Shown: in pieces, positions 1 through 9,102 of the stretch | Position numbering within the stretch: position 1 is the stretch's first letter | How the letters are laid out: each line of letters begins with the position of its first letter | Assembly: GCA_025922875.1 (NCBI GenBank) | Contig: JAICGZ010000013.1 | Span: 1 to 42,682 of the forward strand | Length of the DNA: 42,682 bases | Direction of reading: 5' to 3' | Source of the DNA: Pyrinomonadaceae bacterium | GTDB taxonomy: Bacteria > Acidobacteriota > Blastocatellia > Pyrinomonadales > Pyrinomonadaceae | Translations under genes and position numbers: made by a program | The notes under the pieces: generated by a model | Seen by the model: only the letters and a program-made list of their open reading frames with translations | The model's database searches: none | What the model was told of the DNA's origin: nothing

Positions 1-95
1 AATTATTGGGGGGGCGCCCAGGGTGGGCCGCCCCTACAATTGCGCTGATTGTGGCCCAAAGCCCGATCATCATGACTTTTGAGGCAAAGCTTTGT
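1..95. repeat. Truncated copy of the GGGGCGGC hairpin repeat
   Basis: The first 42 bases form a degenerate hairpin whose right half reads GCCGCCCCTACAATTGCGC, nearly the same as the right arm of the perfect hairpin at 38141-38160. The flank at about 60-95, read on the minus strand, contains GCTTTGCCTCAAAAGTCATG, which matches the flank of that other copy at 38044-38063. The window edge may cut the element. Confidence 0.65.
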
Positions 96-139
96 ATCGT
101 GTATCGCAGCGTACTGAACTAAATACTAAAATTGACAGC

Positions 140-568
140 ATGGATTTAGATTGGACCAGGATCTTCACACATCTGATTAGTGTGACTGTGGCTTACGTAC
201 TTGCGCTCCCCGTCGGCTGGGACCGTGAGAAGGAAGTCAGAAGTGCCGGACTGCGGACGTTTCCGCTCGTGGCTGTTGCGAGCTGCGGCTACATGTTGAT
301 CGCGATGAGTATCCTTGGCAGCGGGGCCGACAGTGTGTCTCGAATAATTCAAGGCCTCATCACGGGCATTGGCTTCATCGGCGGCGGCGCCATCCTGAAA
401 GATCGTGGAAGCGTGCACGGTACGGCGACAGCAGCCAGCATCTGGAACACGGGAGCTATCGGCGCGGCCGCTGCTTTCAATCGCTATGAGATTGCGATCG
501 TTTTGAGCGTCATCAACTTCGCGACGTTACGCCTGTTAACGCCATTCAAGCAGAAGGTGAAAAGTTGA
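140..568 (+). CDS. MgtC/SapB-family inner-membrane protein
   Basis: A 142-residue hydrophobic protein with four or so membrane segments. The stretch GWDREKEVRSAGLRTFPLVA followed by a second helix is the hallmark of the MgtC/SapB N-terminal domain, and the GFIGGGAILKD block is also typical. Family members are linked to growth at low magnesium and to control of membrane ATPase activity; many free-living bacteria have short versions of unknown role like this one. The frame is open from a TTG at 92, but the ATG at 140 gives the expected N-terminus (MDLDWTRIF). No clear Shine-Dalgarno sequence is visible. It converges on the universal stress protein, with 31 bases between the two stops. Confidence 0.85.
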   Translation: MDLDWTRIFTHLISVTVAYVLALPVGWDREKEVRSAGLRTFPLVAVASCGYMLIAMSILGSGADSVSRIIQGLITGIGFIGGGAILKDRGSVHGTATAASIWNTGAIGAAAAFNRYEIAIVLSVINFATLRLLTPFKQKVKS

Positions 569-599
569 CGTGCCGTTGAAGCAAAGGGATCTTACCTGC

Positions 600-1505
600 T
601 TATGCAGGGGCGCTCGGGTTTTCAGTTTGTTGAATCGGATGCGCGATGAGCAACGGGCACCGCGTCTCTCGCAGCACTCTGTCTACATTCGAACCAAATA
701 CAGTGTGTATACCAAAACCGGCGCCGTGCGCTCCCATGGCGATGAGATCGATATCGTTGTCCTGTGCGTAGGTCAGGATCTCGGAATAAGGCTGGCCATA
801 CTGCACTGCATGTTTCACGCTGGACCACAAATAGACTTCGGCAGGAATTGCTTCCTGAAGCCGGCGAGCAGCCTGATGATAGGGAGTGTCTGTCTGATTT
901 ACCCAGGCAATCTCCGGCTGACCCACGATAGGTGGAGGCAACACGTGTAAAATGTGCAAACCAGCCTGATATTGCTGCGCCAGGGTCAGTGCATATCGAA
1001 GCGCAAGTTGTGAGTGCGACGAGAAGTCGTAAGCGACAAGGACATTGCGCAGAGAAATCTCACCAGTCGTATTGTCGAGCCACTCCGTCTCATCAGCGTG
1101 CATGACCAGCACCGGACATGGCGCAAGACGTGAGACAGCCTCGGCGGTGGAGCCAAGCAACGCGGCGGCTAGTGGACGACGCCGCGAGCGCATGAAGATT
1201 AGATCCGCTCGCTTCAACTCAGCTTCGCGCGTAATTGTTGCTCCCAGATCAGAACCGTCGAGCATGACAGTCTCCCAATCGATGCTCGGAAGATTGTGAG
1301 TGAGTGCGGAAGGAAACGTGAGGCCCGCCGTGATGAGTGTTTCAATCTTGACCAAAGCCGATTCCTGATCGGCAGCTGTCTTCGGACGATAACAAACAAA
1401 CAGTTTAGCCCCCGAAGCGCGTGTTATCGCGACGGCGTAGCGAATCGTGCGCTCTGAATCATCGGAGAGATCGATAGGGCACAGGATACGGTCAAGTTTG
1501 ATCAT
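600..1505 (-). CDS. Universal stress protein with two UspA domains
   Basis: Tandem UspA fold protein of about 301 residues. Domain 1 begins MIKLDRILCPIDLSDDSE and domain 2 begins at NVLVAYDFSSHSQLALRYAL, around residue 155. The second domain has the ATP-binding loop pattern GAHGAGF...FGSNVDRVL (G-x2-G-x9-G-S/N); in the first the loop is altered (RSRRRPLAAALLGSTAE), so only the second domain probably binds ATP. Such proteins act in the cytoplasm during starvation, hypoxia or oxidative stress. A start at 1514 is possible, but the ATG at 1505 has a GAGG nine bases upstream. Only about 35 bases separate it from the divergent SLC13 permease, so the two genes share a control region. Confidence 0.9.
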   Translation of the reverse strand: MIKLDRILCPIDLSDDSERTIRYAVAITRASGAKLFVCYRPKTAADQESALVKIETLITAGLTFPSALTHNLPSIDWETVMLDGSDLGATITREAELKRADLIFMRSRRRPLAAALLGSTAEAVSRLAPCPVLVMHADETEWLDNTTGEISLRNVLVAYDFSSHSQLALRYALTLAQQYQAGLHILHVLPPPIVGQPEIAWVNQTDTPYHQAARRLQEAIPAEVYLWSSVKHAVQYGQPYSEILTYAQDNDIDLIAMGAHGAGFGIHTVFGSNVDRVLRETRCPLLIAHPIQQTENPSAPA

Positions 1506-1539
1506 CGAAAACATCCTCGCTCAAGTAGAATAACTCATC

Positions 1540-3417
1540 ATGTTCGATTTCTCGTTCGATGCCGTAACGATAAAAGCCGTTGTGACGCTGCTCATTTTAG
1601 CCGCGGCAATGTATGGCTTCGTTAGCGAGCGACTCGCGCCCGATGTCACGGCGTTACTTGCGCTGCTCGCGTTGCTTCTGACCGGCGTGTTGACGCCATA
1701 TGAAGCGTTCTCCGGATTCAGCCATCCGGCGACGATTTCCGTAGCGGCCGTCCTGGTTTTGTCTGCGGGTGTAGAGCGGACGGGTGCTCTCACGTACATT
1801 GCTCGACGGCTGCTCACTCCGATGGGAAATTCCGAGCTGACACTCACAGTGGTGATCATGGTGATCATCAGTGCGATTTCCGCATTCATCAACAACACGG
1901 CTGCTGTCGCTGTGTTTATTCCCGTCGTCATAGAAGTGTGCCGCCGTACATCGGCGAGCCCGAGTCGCGTGCTGATGCCGATGTCGCATGCGGCAACTTT
2001 TGGAGGCATGTGTACGCTCATCGGTACCTCCACAAATCTGGTCGCACACGAGTTTGCCGTTAGCCAGGGTTTACCAGGGTTCTCAATGTTCGAGTTGGGT
2101 AAAGTCGGATTACCGATGCTCCTCGCAGGCTTTACGTACATGCTTTTTGTAGGCCGAAAATTCCTGCCGCGCACGCAACCAGGTGATGTTCTGGCGATGC
2201 AACTTGGTGAGCGTTACATCGCCGAGTTGATCGTTGAACCTGGTAGCTCATGGACCGGAAGAGAAGTTAATGCTCAGCATTTCGAACGCGATTACGACGT
2301 GGATTTGATTGGCGTGCTGCGCGGTGGCCAAGCCCTGCCGGTCGGTGAACTCGATCTGGTGTTGGCGCCTTATGATTCGCTGCTGGTTCGTGGAACACTG
2401 GAACACGTTTTGACACTCACGTCGCAAAACGGCCTGGTGTTGCAGCGCCCAAAAATGTTTGCTCGTGAGGAGCAACAAGAAGCTAATGACGAAACGCAGG
2501 AAGGTTCGAACTCCACCAGCAGGAAGGCAGAGGACGAACATAAAAAGCGAGACACGAAGTCGCAACTCGCAGAAGTTGTGGTCTTAACCACATCAGGTTT
2601 GGTCGGTCGCACACTCAAGGCAGCACGCTTCGCCGACAAGTATGATGCGGTGGTGCTGGCGCTACGCCGGCGCGGCGAAGTAAGGGAGCGACCGTCGATC
2701 ACGCCACTATCGGCAGGCGATATGTTGCTTGTGGAAGGTAAACCCGATGCGCTTCAGGCGCTGGCGGAAACCAGAGGATTTCTTGTCGTGGGGACTCCAG
2801 CCCATCCCGAACAGCGACCGGGAAAACTTGTGATTACGATCGTCACCCTAATGGCCGTGGTGCTGCTTGTATCGTTTGGCGTTCTGCCAATTGTTACTGC
2901 CGCCACGGCAGGTTGTGCCGCTTTGATGTTGACGGGCTGCATGCGTCCCAGCGAAGTTTATCGAGCGATAGATCTGAGTCTGGTATTTATATTGGCGGGT
3001 TCGCTCGCCCTTGGAGCGGCACTCAATAAAACAGGCATTACCACAGTCCTGGCCGACTGGTTGGCGGGCGTCTCCACTGACACTGGTCCATTTCTCATAA
3101 TGGTTGCCTTCTTTGTACTGGCTGTTGTGATCTCGGAACTGATGTCAAACAGTGGTACTGTGGCACTGCTTGGACCAATCACTATTGCAGTTGCTTCAAA
3201 GATGGGCATCAATCCGATGTCGTTGCTGGCGGCAATAACGTTCGGATCATCGGCTGCGTTCGCGATGCCTATCGGCTATCAAACAAGTCTGATGATTTAT
3301 GGACCAGGTGGTTACCGGTTCAAGGATTTTATTCTAATGGGTATTCCTCTGGATCTGATTCTCGCGTTACTCGCTTTGCTCCTGATTCCGTACTTCTGGC
3401 CCCTCGGAGTGCGTTGA
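1540..3417 (+). CDS. SLC13/DASS-type anion permease with two RCK_C domains
   Basis: A 625-residue membrane protein. It has an N-terminal block of helices with the motif [10 protein letters not shown] near residue 117, a central soluble region, and a C-terminal block with [12 protein letters not shown] near residue 535. The paired NNT and SNSGT motifs are the sodium/substrate hairpins of the divalent anion:sodium symporter family. The central part (roughly 195-425) carries two RCK_C (TrkA_C) domains, at [20 protein letters not shown] and [20 protein letters not shown], separated by a charged linker rich in E, Q, S and K. The substrate (sulfate, dicarboxylate or another anion) cannot be read from sequence. 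RCK_C domains bind c-di-AMP in some other transporters, which is of interest because the next gene is a c-di-AMP phosphodiesterase homologue. Confidence 0.88.
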   Translation: MFDFSFDAVTIKAVVTLLILAAAMYGFVSERLAPDVTALLALLALLLTGVLTPYEAFSGFSHPATISVAAVLVLSAGVERTGALTYIARRLLTPMGNSELTLTVVIMVIISAISAFINNTAAVAVFIPVVIEVCRRTSASPSRVLMPMSHAATFGGMCTLIGTSTNLVAHEFAVSQGLPGFSMFELGKVGLPMLLAGFTYMLFVGRKFLPRTQPGDVLAMQLGERYIAELIVEPGSSWTGREVNAQHFERDYDVDLIGVLRGGQALPVGELDLVLAPYDSLLVRGTLEHVLTLTSQNGLVLQRPKMFAREEQQEANDETQEGSNSTSRKAEDEHKKRDTKSQLAEVVVLTTSGLVGRTLKAARFADKYDAVVLALRRRGEVRERPSITPLSAGDMLLVEGKPDALQALAETRGFLVVGTPAHPEQRPGKLVITIVTLMAVVLLVSFGVLPIVTAATAGCAALMLTGCMRPSEVYRAIDLSLVFILAGSLALGAALNKTGITTVLADWLAGVSTDTGPFLIMVAFFVLAVVISELMSNSGTVALLGPITIAVASKMGINPMSLLAAITFGSSAAFAMPIGYQTSLMIYGPGGYRFKDFILMGIPLDLILALLALLLIPYFWPLGVR

Positions 3418-3421
3418 AGCA

Positions 3422-3549
3422 GCTTTGCCCGAAAAGTCTGATTCTCTGTGCAACCTCTGTGGCCCCCTGTATCTGTGGTTGTTTTTACGAATGATCCTTA
3501 ACCACAGAGGCACAGAGAAGAAGCGAAAATAAACTTTCGGGCAAAGCCC
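3422..3549. repeat. CACAGAG hairpin repeat, copy 1
   Basis: Outer ends are GCTTTGCCCGAAAAGT and its inverted partner ACTTTCGGGCAAAGC. Inside lie CTCTGTGCAACCTCTGTGG and the inverted AACCACAGAGGCACAGAGAAG around a loop at 3477-3503. It begins five bases after the permease stop and lies between two convergent genes, so it may serve as a two-way terminator. Confidence 0.9.
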
Positions 3550-3576
3550 GTTGAAGCCACAAAGAGCGCCGCCCAA

Positions 3577-5913
3577 TCATCGCGGGCTCATGTCTGAAAG
3601 ATCGCCGGGGTGCGGACTCTCCTCTCGCAACATCGATGCTTTCGCTGCATCTGCGGCCGACTCCACAGTTAGCGCAGGCGCGGGGTTGAATCCCGGATAT
3701 TTGACTCTGCGATGGTGAATATTCATCAGTGCGTGGACAATGGCCTCCCTGACGCGCGCCACCTCGTCGAGCGTGATCCCGCACTCGTCGAGCTGATCGT
3801 CGGCCAACACCGCGTCCGAGATCCGGCGGATGATAGCCTCGACTTGTTCGCGCTCGGGCTCATCGAGGCTGCGAACGGCGGCTTCGCTCCCGTCGGCGAG
3901 CATCAGGATGGCCGACTCGCGAGTCTGCGGCTTGGGTCCCGGATAATGAAACAATCGTTCGTCAACGGGCACGCCGGGGCGCGCCTGTCTCTTCGCCTTT
4001 TCCAGGAAGAAGTGGATGGGCCGCGTGCCGTGGTGGCCCGTGATCATCTCGACGACCTGCTCCGGGAGGCCCGCCTCTCGAGCCAGTTCGACCCCGTAGG
4101 AGACGTGCCGCATGATTTGACGCGCGCTCTCGAGCGGATCCATGTCGTCGTGCGGATTCAGCCCGGCGTGCTGATTCTCGACGAAGAGGTGCGGCGCGTG
4201 GAGCTTTCCGATGTCATGGTAGTAGGCACCGATCCGGACGAGCAGCGGATTAGCGCCGATCGCCTTCGCGGCCTCCGTGGCGACGGAGCTCATGATGTAA
4301 GAGTGCTGGTGGGTGCCGGGCGCGCGAACCGCGAGTTCACGCAGGAGTCTGTGGTCCGCGTTGGCGAGTTCCAGCAGCCTAACGTCACTCGGGATGTCGA
4401 ATACCCATTCTGCCGCCGGCAGCACCAGCGCTGCTAATCCGGCGCTGAGGAGCGCACTAAAAGCGGCGGCTCCGAAGTTTGCCAACAAGGTGCTCGGCGG
4501 TGGAAACGTCGGAGCCGCCATCAGTGTGATGATCGCGATTGCTAACGTGTTAGCTGCGATCAGCACGAGCCCCGCTCGCAATACGATGAGCCGTGCACGA
4601 TAGCGAGCGGCACTCCAGAGCACCGCGGTTGAACCCACGGCCGCATACATTCCGATGGCGATGCCACCGCCGTACTGGCCCTGAGTCATGAGAGAGATGA
4701 GCGGAAGAATGACCAGTGCGAGCGCCAGCGCCAGCGCTCTGCTTACGAGAAGTGCGATGACGAGGGGACCGATCGCGAAGGGGATCGCAAAGAGAAACTG
4801 CGTCGCACCCACGCCGCCGAGTGGTATCGTTCCGAGCCGATCCGCGCCGATCGCGCCGAGCCTCGCAATTGCGATCTGAATGAGGAGCATGAGCGCCACG
4901 AAGAGGAACGTTCGTGCCCGCGATAATCTCGTTCGCATGCTCGTGCCGGAAAGTTTCCAGAGGGCGTAGAGGAGGACTCCGATAAACGCAGCGAGCGCTC
5001 CCCACCGCGGTCCGAGGCTCCTCGCTTGCGTCTGTAGCCTGAGCACTGCAAGCGCTCGCGCGATACGTGCATCGACTGGTTGGCCACGATAGGCGATCAC
5101 GTCGTTAGCGCGGTACTCGTCGGTTGCTTCCGGTACGTTCTCTCTTGCAGCCTGCCTTGCCTGCTCAGTCAGAGCGACGTTAGGCAAGATTGTCGGCGCA
5201 ACGATGGAATCGAAGGTCTCAGCGAGTTCGCTGCGTTCCTGCAGAGTGAGACTACCAACCCGACCGAAGTCCTCACGCAGTGCGCTCTTCGCATCAGAGA
5301 GGCGCACCACGTCACGAAACAGCAAGGGGTACGCTCCGCCGCCGCGCGCGTCACGCACGAGCAACTGCGGGCTGGCGGCTTGGTCATCTCCGATGATATA
5401 GCCCGAGGTGCGGCGACTGATGATGCGGACGATCTGGTCAGTGAGCGCGGAGTTGAATTTGTGGCGTGCGAGAATGGCGAGCGTCTCGCTGCCTCCAAAC
5501 GGGAACTCCTGGCTATGTCTGGCGACAAACTCATCGGGTTCGAGTGTGCCCGCTAAGCTGGCTGCAGCTTCCTCTTCGTAGACCGTACGCAGCGAACGGA
5601 GTGACGAGGCCAGCCCTTCGACGGCCCTTGCGTTCTTCTCAGGAGCGTAATCGAAGACGCGCAGTACACTCTCCTCCGCCATCCGCTGCATCTCAGCGGT
5701 GCGTTCCGGATCAGGGACGGACAATAACCGTGGCGCAATGATCTCTGAGGGGACGATGTCGCCGATGCGGTAGTCGAAATTCGGCTTGGCTGTCGCGCTG
5801 ACGACAAGCCACGAAGACACGCCGGCAACGGCGCAGGCGACGAGGGCGACGAGCACGCGTGAGGCAGCCGGCGATGTGAAAAAGCGGTGTGGCGTGAGCC
5901 CGAACAAGCGCAA
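3577..5913 (-). CDS. pgpH: PgpH-type 7TM-HD phosphodiesterase, probably c-di-AMP specific
   Basis: About 778 residues. An N-terminal membrane anchor is followed by a large extracytoplasmic region (7TMR-HDED type, beginning near YRIGDIVPSEIIAPR), then a block of about seven hydrophobic helices, then a cytoplasmic HD domain. Metal-binding motifs are clear: GTHQHSYIM, GAYYHDIGKLH (the HD pair near residue 566), ENQHAGLNPHDD and ITGHHGTRP. In PgpH of Listeria this architecture hydrolyses the second messenger c-di-AMP. The frame is open up to a TTG at 6036, but the TTG at 5913 is preceded, eight bases upstream, by AGGAGGT on the minus strand, so I prefer it. No diadenylate cyclase is visible in the window. 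Confidence 0.9.
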   Translation of the reverse strand: MRLFGLTPHRFFTSPAASRVLVALVACAVAGVSSWLVVSATAKPNFDYRIGDIVPSEIIAPRLLSVPDPERTAEMQRMAEESVLRVFDYAPEKNARAVEGLASSLRSLRTVYEEEAAASLAGTLEPDEFVARHSQEFPFGGSETLAILARHKFNSALTDQIVRIISRRTSGYIIGDDQAASPQLLVRDARGGGAYPLLFRDVVRLSDAKSALREDFGRVGSLTLQERSELAETFDSIVAPTILPNVALTEQARQAARENVPEATDEYRANDVIAYRGQPVDARIARALAVLRLQTQARSLGPRWGALAAFIGVLLYALWKLSGTSMRTRLSRARTFLFVALMLLIQIAIARLGAIGADRLGTIPLGGVGATQFLFAIPFAIGPLVIALLVSRALALALALVILPLISLMTQGQYGGGIAIGMYAAVGSTAVLWSAARYRARLIVLRAGLVLIAANTLAIAIITLMAAPTFPPPSTLLANFGAAAFSALLSAGLAALVLPAAEWVFDIPSDVRLLELANADHRLLRELAVRAPGTHQHSYIMSSVATEAAKAIGANPLLVRIGAYYHDIGKLHAPHLFVENQHAGLNPHDDMDPLESARQIMRHVSYGVELAREAGLPEQVVEMITGHHGTRPIHFFLEKAKRQARPGVPVDERLFHYPGPKPQTRESAILMLADGSEAAVRSLDEPEREQVEAIIRRISDAVLADDQLDECGITLDEVARVREAIVHALMNIHHRRVKYPGFNPAPALTVESAADAAKASMLREESPHPGDLSDMSPR

Positions 5914-5935
5914 GCGATCGCACCTCCTCAAAGAA
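5914..5935 (-). promoter_or_regulatory. Strong ribosome binding site deciding the pgpH start
   Basis: On the minus strand TTTGAGGAGGTGCGATCGC lies directly before a TTG codon at 5913. The AGGAGGT core is almost a full anti-16S match at ideal spacing, and it sits inside the longer open frame that starts at 6036. This argues that the 41 extra residues are not translated. Confidence 0.65.
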
Positions 5936-6039
5936 ATCTCGTCCGCGCAACTGAATGGCGTGAACTGAGTGTTTTTCTTATCAGGTGCCGGCGGAGCTTG
6001 CAATGGCGCGGAAAGCAAAGCCGGTTCAAGGGTCAAGGG

Positions 6040-6275
6040 GCTTTGCCGAAAAGTACCTCTTTAGGAGCGCTACCGCGTCTCCAGGTTTTCTTTGCGCCTT
6101 TGCGTGAGAAAAGGTTACGCAGAGGTCTCCTGCTTTGCCCGAAAAAGTGGGGCATACACGCTCTTCTCTGTGCCACCTCTGTGTTCTCTGTGTCTCTGTG
6201 GTTGTTTTTTTCCAAAGCACAGTGAACCACAGAGGTTGCACAGAGAAGAAGCGAAAATAGACTTTCGGGCAAAGC
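6040..6275. repeat. CACAGAG hairpin repeat, copy 2, composite with the GCGCCTTTGCG module
   Basis: Two modules lie in tandem. The first (6040-6120) contains GCTACCGCGTCTCC and TTTGCGCCTTTGCGTGAGAA, as also seen near 36420-36460. The second (6131-6275) is a standard CACAGAG hairpin ending ACTTTCGGGCAAAGC. Its right end lies eight bases from the stop of the minus-strand BON protein gene. Confidence 0.88.
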
Positions 6276-6283
6276 ATTAATCC

Positions 6284-7681
6284 TTACCGAAGCATACTCT
6301 CGCCTCTCACCGTCAGCTCATTAGTTACTCCGAATAGTCCCGGCACTCCTCGCGCGCGAAGATATGCCTGGTCCTTGTCGGCCTGAGTGTCAACCACTCC
6401 TTTGAGCCTGGCGCGTCCGCCCTCGACAATGATGTGAATCGCCTGGCGCGATCCTATGCCGTATCTGAACAGCGGTGAGTTGCCGCCATAGATCGCGTTG
6501 TAAAGTTCGCGACGCAGGCGCTCATCGTTCGGTGAAACCGGCAACACTCGGATTTCATTGACCACTCGGCTTACGCCTTGCACGTCCTTGACCACTGCTT
6601 CCGCCCGCGATTTTGTGTCAGGCGGGGTAGTGACTTCTCCTCTAAGAACAACTGTGTTGTCAGGCAACACCTCAAATTCGATCCAATCGAAGACCGTGTA
6701 ATAAGGTAGCTCCGACAGAAGTTCATGTCTGACTTCGCGTGCAACCGCGTTCATCGGCCGACCAGTCATCAACCCGACGCGTTCACCCTGAGCTTGCGGA
6801 ACGTTCGCCGCAACCGGTGGGGTGTTCGTTATCATGCTCCAGTTCCATGCGACCCGATTAACAAAAGCAAGATCGGCGAGGTTTGCTTTTACACGAGCCC
6901 AGTCGCGCCGCGTCCGTTCGGGAAGGGTATGCCGCCTTAAGAACTCATCGATTGCATCTGCATTGTTTAAAGCCAATCTGATGTCAGTCGATTTGAGCTC
7001 CTTTGAGCTTTCGGCATCCTGCTCCAGCTTGTCCACTGACCGTTCAAACTGAGCCATGACAGTGTTCATGAAGTCTTCATACGCCGAACCATCGATGCGA
7101 CTGCGATCAAGACCGGAATCGAAGCTGTCGCGAAACTGGTCCGTGGTCTCTTCCAGACGTTGAATGATCTGCCTGGCCCAGGTTTTGTTCAGCGCGGGAG
7201 TCTGTATCGTTTGTGGCGCCCACGTCCACGTCACACGGTAAAGACGGGCCAGTTGGTCCAGATCAAAGCGTACCATGCGCCAGTCGCGTTCTGCCGCGGG
7301 CGAAAAATTGTGCCGCTGCATGAACATGTCGAGATACATACCGCGCCGGAGAACTGCATTGACGTCGAACGTGTTGACGATATTGTCGTCAGCCCTGTCT
7401 TTCAGCCGATCAGTTGCAAATTCGAGTTCATCCACCAGTGCATTGGCCTGGTCTTCGACGTCGGTGCTGTTGAAGCGACTTCTATCCAGCGCGGCATCAA
7501 TGCTCCTGCTGAACCGGTCGGTGTTTGTTTCCAATCGGTTGAGCATGTTTTCTATTTGCGCCGTTGTCCTAAACCCCTGGCCGGCTACATTGCTTGCGCC
7601 TGCCATGATCATCAAGAGAGCGGCCGTTATTACCAGCAAACCTGATGACCTGATCCTCGTAAGTATTTTCATAATTTCCAT
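6284..7681 (-). CDS. Secreted protein with two helical repeats and two C-terminal BON domains (paralogue 1)
   Basis: 465 residues with a signal peptide of about 34 residues (hydrophobic core VITAALLMIMAGAS, cleavage near VAGQG). Two tandem ~115-residue helical units follow. Each starts LE.xTD.F..S.D..LDRSR and ends in an aromatic W-x-W. The C-terminal third has two BON domains, the first at VAREVRHELLSELPYY and the second at NDERLRRELYNAIYG. BON domains bind lipid or membrane surfaces, so a periplasmic or outer-membrane site is likely. The helical unit matches no family I recognise. The protein is about half identical to the one at 34514-35899. The start is supported by GGAGGG five bases before the ATG. 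A GTG-N4-CAC site lies 74 bases upstream. Confidence 0.85.
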   Translation of the reverse strand: MEIMKILTRIRSSGLLVITAALLMIMAGASNVAGQGFRTTAQIENMLNRLETNTDRFSRSIDAALDRSRFNSTDVEDQANALVDELEFATDRLKDRADDNIVNTFDVNAVLRRGMYLDMFMQRHNFSPAAERDWRMVRFDLDQLARLYRVTWTWAPQTIQTPALNKTWARQIIQRLEETTDQFRDSFDSGLDRSRIDGSAYEDFMNTVMAQFERSVDKLEQDAESSKELKSTDIRLALNNADAIDEFLRRHTLPERTRRDWARVKANLADLAFVNRVAWNWSMITNTPPVAANVPQAQGERVGLMTGRPMNAVAREVRHELLSELPYYTVFDWIEFEVLPDNTVVLRGEVTTPPDTKSRAEAVVKDVQGVSRVVNEIRVLPVSPNDERLRRELYNAIYGGNSPLFRYGIGSRQAIHIIVEGGRARLKGVVDTQADKDQAYLRARGVPGLFGVTNELTVRGESMLR

Positions 7682-7754
7682 AGTTTCCCTCCGTTTTAAA
7701 ATAGCCTAGCAAGCAGACAGGCGGGCGAAACCGTGGCATCTCCTAGCTCCCGTA

Positions 7755-7766
7755 AGTGGTAACACT
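7755..7766. promoter_or_regulatory. Candidate operator AGTGGTAACACT
   Basis: An inverted repeat (AGTG-GTAA-CACT) in the divergent region between the BON protein (start 7681) and the MscS channel (start 7864). Its ten-base core is the exact reverse complement of GTGTTACCAC at 38217-38226. A role as a transcription factor site is inference. Confidence 0.4.
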
Positions 7767-7863
7767 CAGCACACGTCTTATAAGGAAGCTTTGGTCAACT
7801 TTTACATAGGTCTTCAACTGTTTCGCGACTTATTGCGTACACAATGGCGGCAGTTGTTCGATC

Positions 7864-8775
7864 ATGTTTTTGGGTTTTCAAGAGACACCAACTCCGGCGC
7901 GGCCATTCGATCCTGACATTGTCTGGCAGGTGTTCAGTCAACTCCTGGCCAGGTTCATGGGCCATCTGCCGTATCTAATACTCGGCGCCTTCGTATTTGT
8001 TCTCTTTCTTGTAGGCGCGCGCCTGATAAAACGTATTTTAATCGTGGCCGGCCGGCGAACCCGGCTTGATCTAACACTCGCCGATCTGCTGGGCCGCCTC
8101 GTTTCCGCGTTTACGATTATTCTCGGCCTATTTGTAGCCGCCGTTGTTATCTTTCCTACTTTCAATCCCGGAGACTTGATTACAGGACTCGGAATCACGT
8201 CCGTGGCGATCGGATTTGCATTCAAGGATGTGCTGCAAAACTTTTTTGCGGGCATACTCATTCTCTGGCGACGCCCTTTTGTTGTCGGTGATGAGATCAA
8301 GGTCAGCGGTTATGAAGGCACCGTCGAAGAAATAACGACTCGATCAACCAGAGTTCTTACTTACGACGGAGAACGCGCTGTTTTGCCAAACGGGGATGTT
8401 TATACGAATGCTGTTCTCGTGCGCACGGCTTACAACAAACGACGAGTTCGTCTGAGTGTCGGGATCGGTTATCAGGATTCAATCGAGCGTGCGCGGTCCG
8501 TCATTCGCGAGGTGCTCCACAAGACGGAGGGAGTGTTACACGAACCTGCGCCATCGGTGTTTGTCGCGGACCTTGCGCCATCGTCAGTTAATCTGAATGT
8601 TTTCTTTTGGACGAATTCTCGTCAGGGAAGTGTGCTGAAAGTTACTGACAGCGCTATAACTGGGATCAAATCGGCGTTGGATCAGGCCGGGATCGAAATT
8701 CCGTACCCGCATACAGTGGTGCTGAACCAGTCACCGGCAACCCGGCAGGATGGCACGTTTCCCGGCAACGGCTAG
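7864..8775 (+). CDS. MscS-family small-conductance mechanosensitive channel
   Basis: 303 residues with three N-terminal membrane helices (about 30-55, 75-100 and 110-135). The third is the pore-lining type GLGITSVAIGFAFKDVLQNFFAGILIL. It is followed by the MscS beta domain signature RRPFVVGDEIKVSGYEGTVE and a cytoplasmic alpha/beta domain ending near EIPYPHTVVL. The channel would open on hypo-osmotic shock to release solutes. Length and layout are those of an ordinary MscS (E. coli MscS has 286 residues). The ATG directly follows CGATC with no strong ribosome site. The gene is divergent from the BON protein, and its 3' end overlaps the zinc-ribbon gene by four bases on the opposite strand. 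Confidence 0.93.
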   Translation: MFLGFQETPTPARPFDPDIVWQVFSQLLARFMGHLPYLILGAFVFVLFLVGARLIKRILIVAGRRTRLDLTLADLLGRLVSAFTIILGLFVAAVVIFPTFNPGDLITGLGITSVAIGFAFKDVLQNFFAGILILWRRPFVVGDEIKVSGYEGTVEEITTRSTRVLTYDGERAVLPNGDVYTNAVLVRTAYNKRRVRLSVGIGYQDSIERARSVIREVLHKTEGVLHEPAPSVFVADLAPSSVNLNVFFWTNSRQGSVLKVTDSAITGIKSALDQAGIEIPYPHTVVLNQSPATRQDGTFPGNG

Positions 8776-8981
8776 TTACTATCGATTTGCCCGTGATTAC
8801 TTATGGCAGGCAACACATTTTCAGCAATTCTGCGAACGACGAAACTGGAACTGCAATTCTTGCACTCGTACCTATCACCTTCTACCAGGCCAGGCGTAAG
8901 CCAGGTCATGTTGCAGTTCGGGCAGGTTGTTAATGGAAGATTAAAGCTTCGATCGACGGGTATTGATTTTTCACTCTGCAT
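8772..8981 (-). CDS. Small zinc-ribbon protein of unknown function
   Basis: 69 residues with two CxxC knuckles, CPNC near residue 20 and CKNC near residue 40, spaced as in a rubredoxin-like zinc ribbon. The segment TCPNCNMTWLTPGLVEG resembles zinc ribbons that read the state of other proteins or bind nucleic acid. The rest of the chain shows no recognisable domain. The ATG has only a weak ribosome site. The four-base antisense overlap with the MscS stop suggests the two genes share a convergent terminator region. The intact metal motif supports a real gene. Confidence 0.6.
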   Translation of the reverse strand: MQSEKSIPVDRSFNLPLTTCPNCNMTWLTPGLVEGDRYECKNCSSSFVVRRIAENVLPAISNHGQIDSN

Positions 8982-9043
8982 TGTTGCATCTATGCTAGGA
9001 AGAAATGCATGACGCAGAAACAGAACAATTACTTAGGCGATCT

Positions 9044-9060
9044 GGGTGATTCCACTCATT
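9044..9060. promoter_or_regulatory. Candidate operator GGGTGATTCCACTCATT
   Basis: Matches the site at 24296-24312 (GAGTGATTACACTCATT) at 15 of 17 positions. It ends 42 bases before the preferred ATG of the HtrA protease gene, a plausible place for control of transcription. Confidence 0.4.
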
Positions 9061-9102
9061 CGGCTACGGAATTTTTTGCGATACTTCAGCAAAGGTTGTT
9101 TG

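Noticed and set aside
1521-2174. A 217-codon minus-strand ORF
   Set aside because: Antisense to the SLC13 permease, rich in Ser/Thr/Ala as expected for a reverse reading of membrane helices. No start or domain supports it.
9046-9102. GTG start giving 19 extra residues on HtrA
   Set aside because: It would bury the lipoprotein signal peptide and start inside the candidate operator. The ATG at 9103 has a ribosome site and a proper signal.
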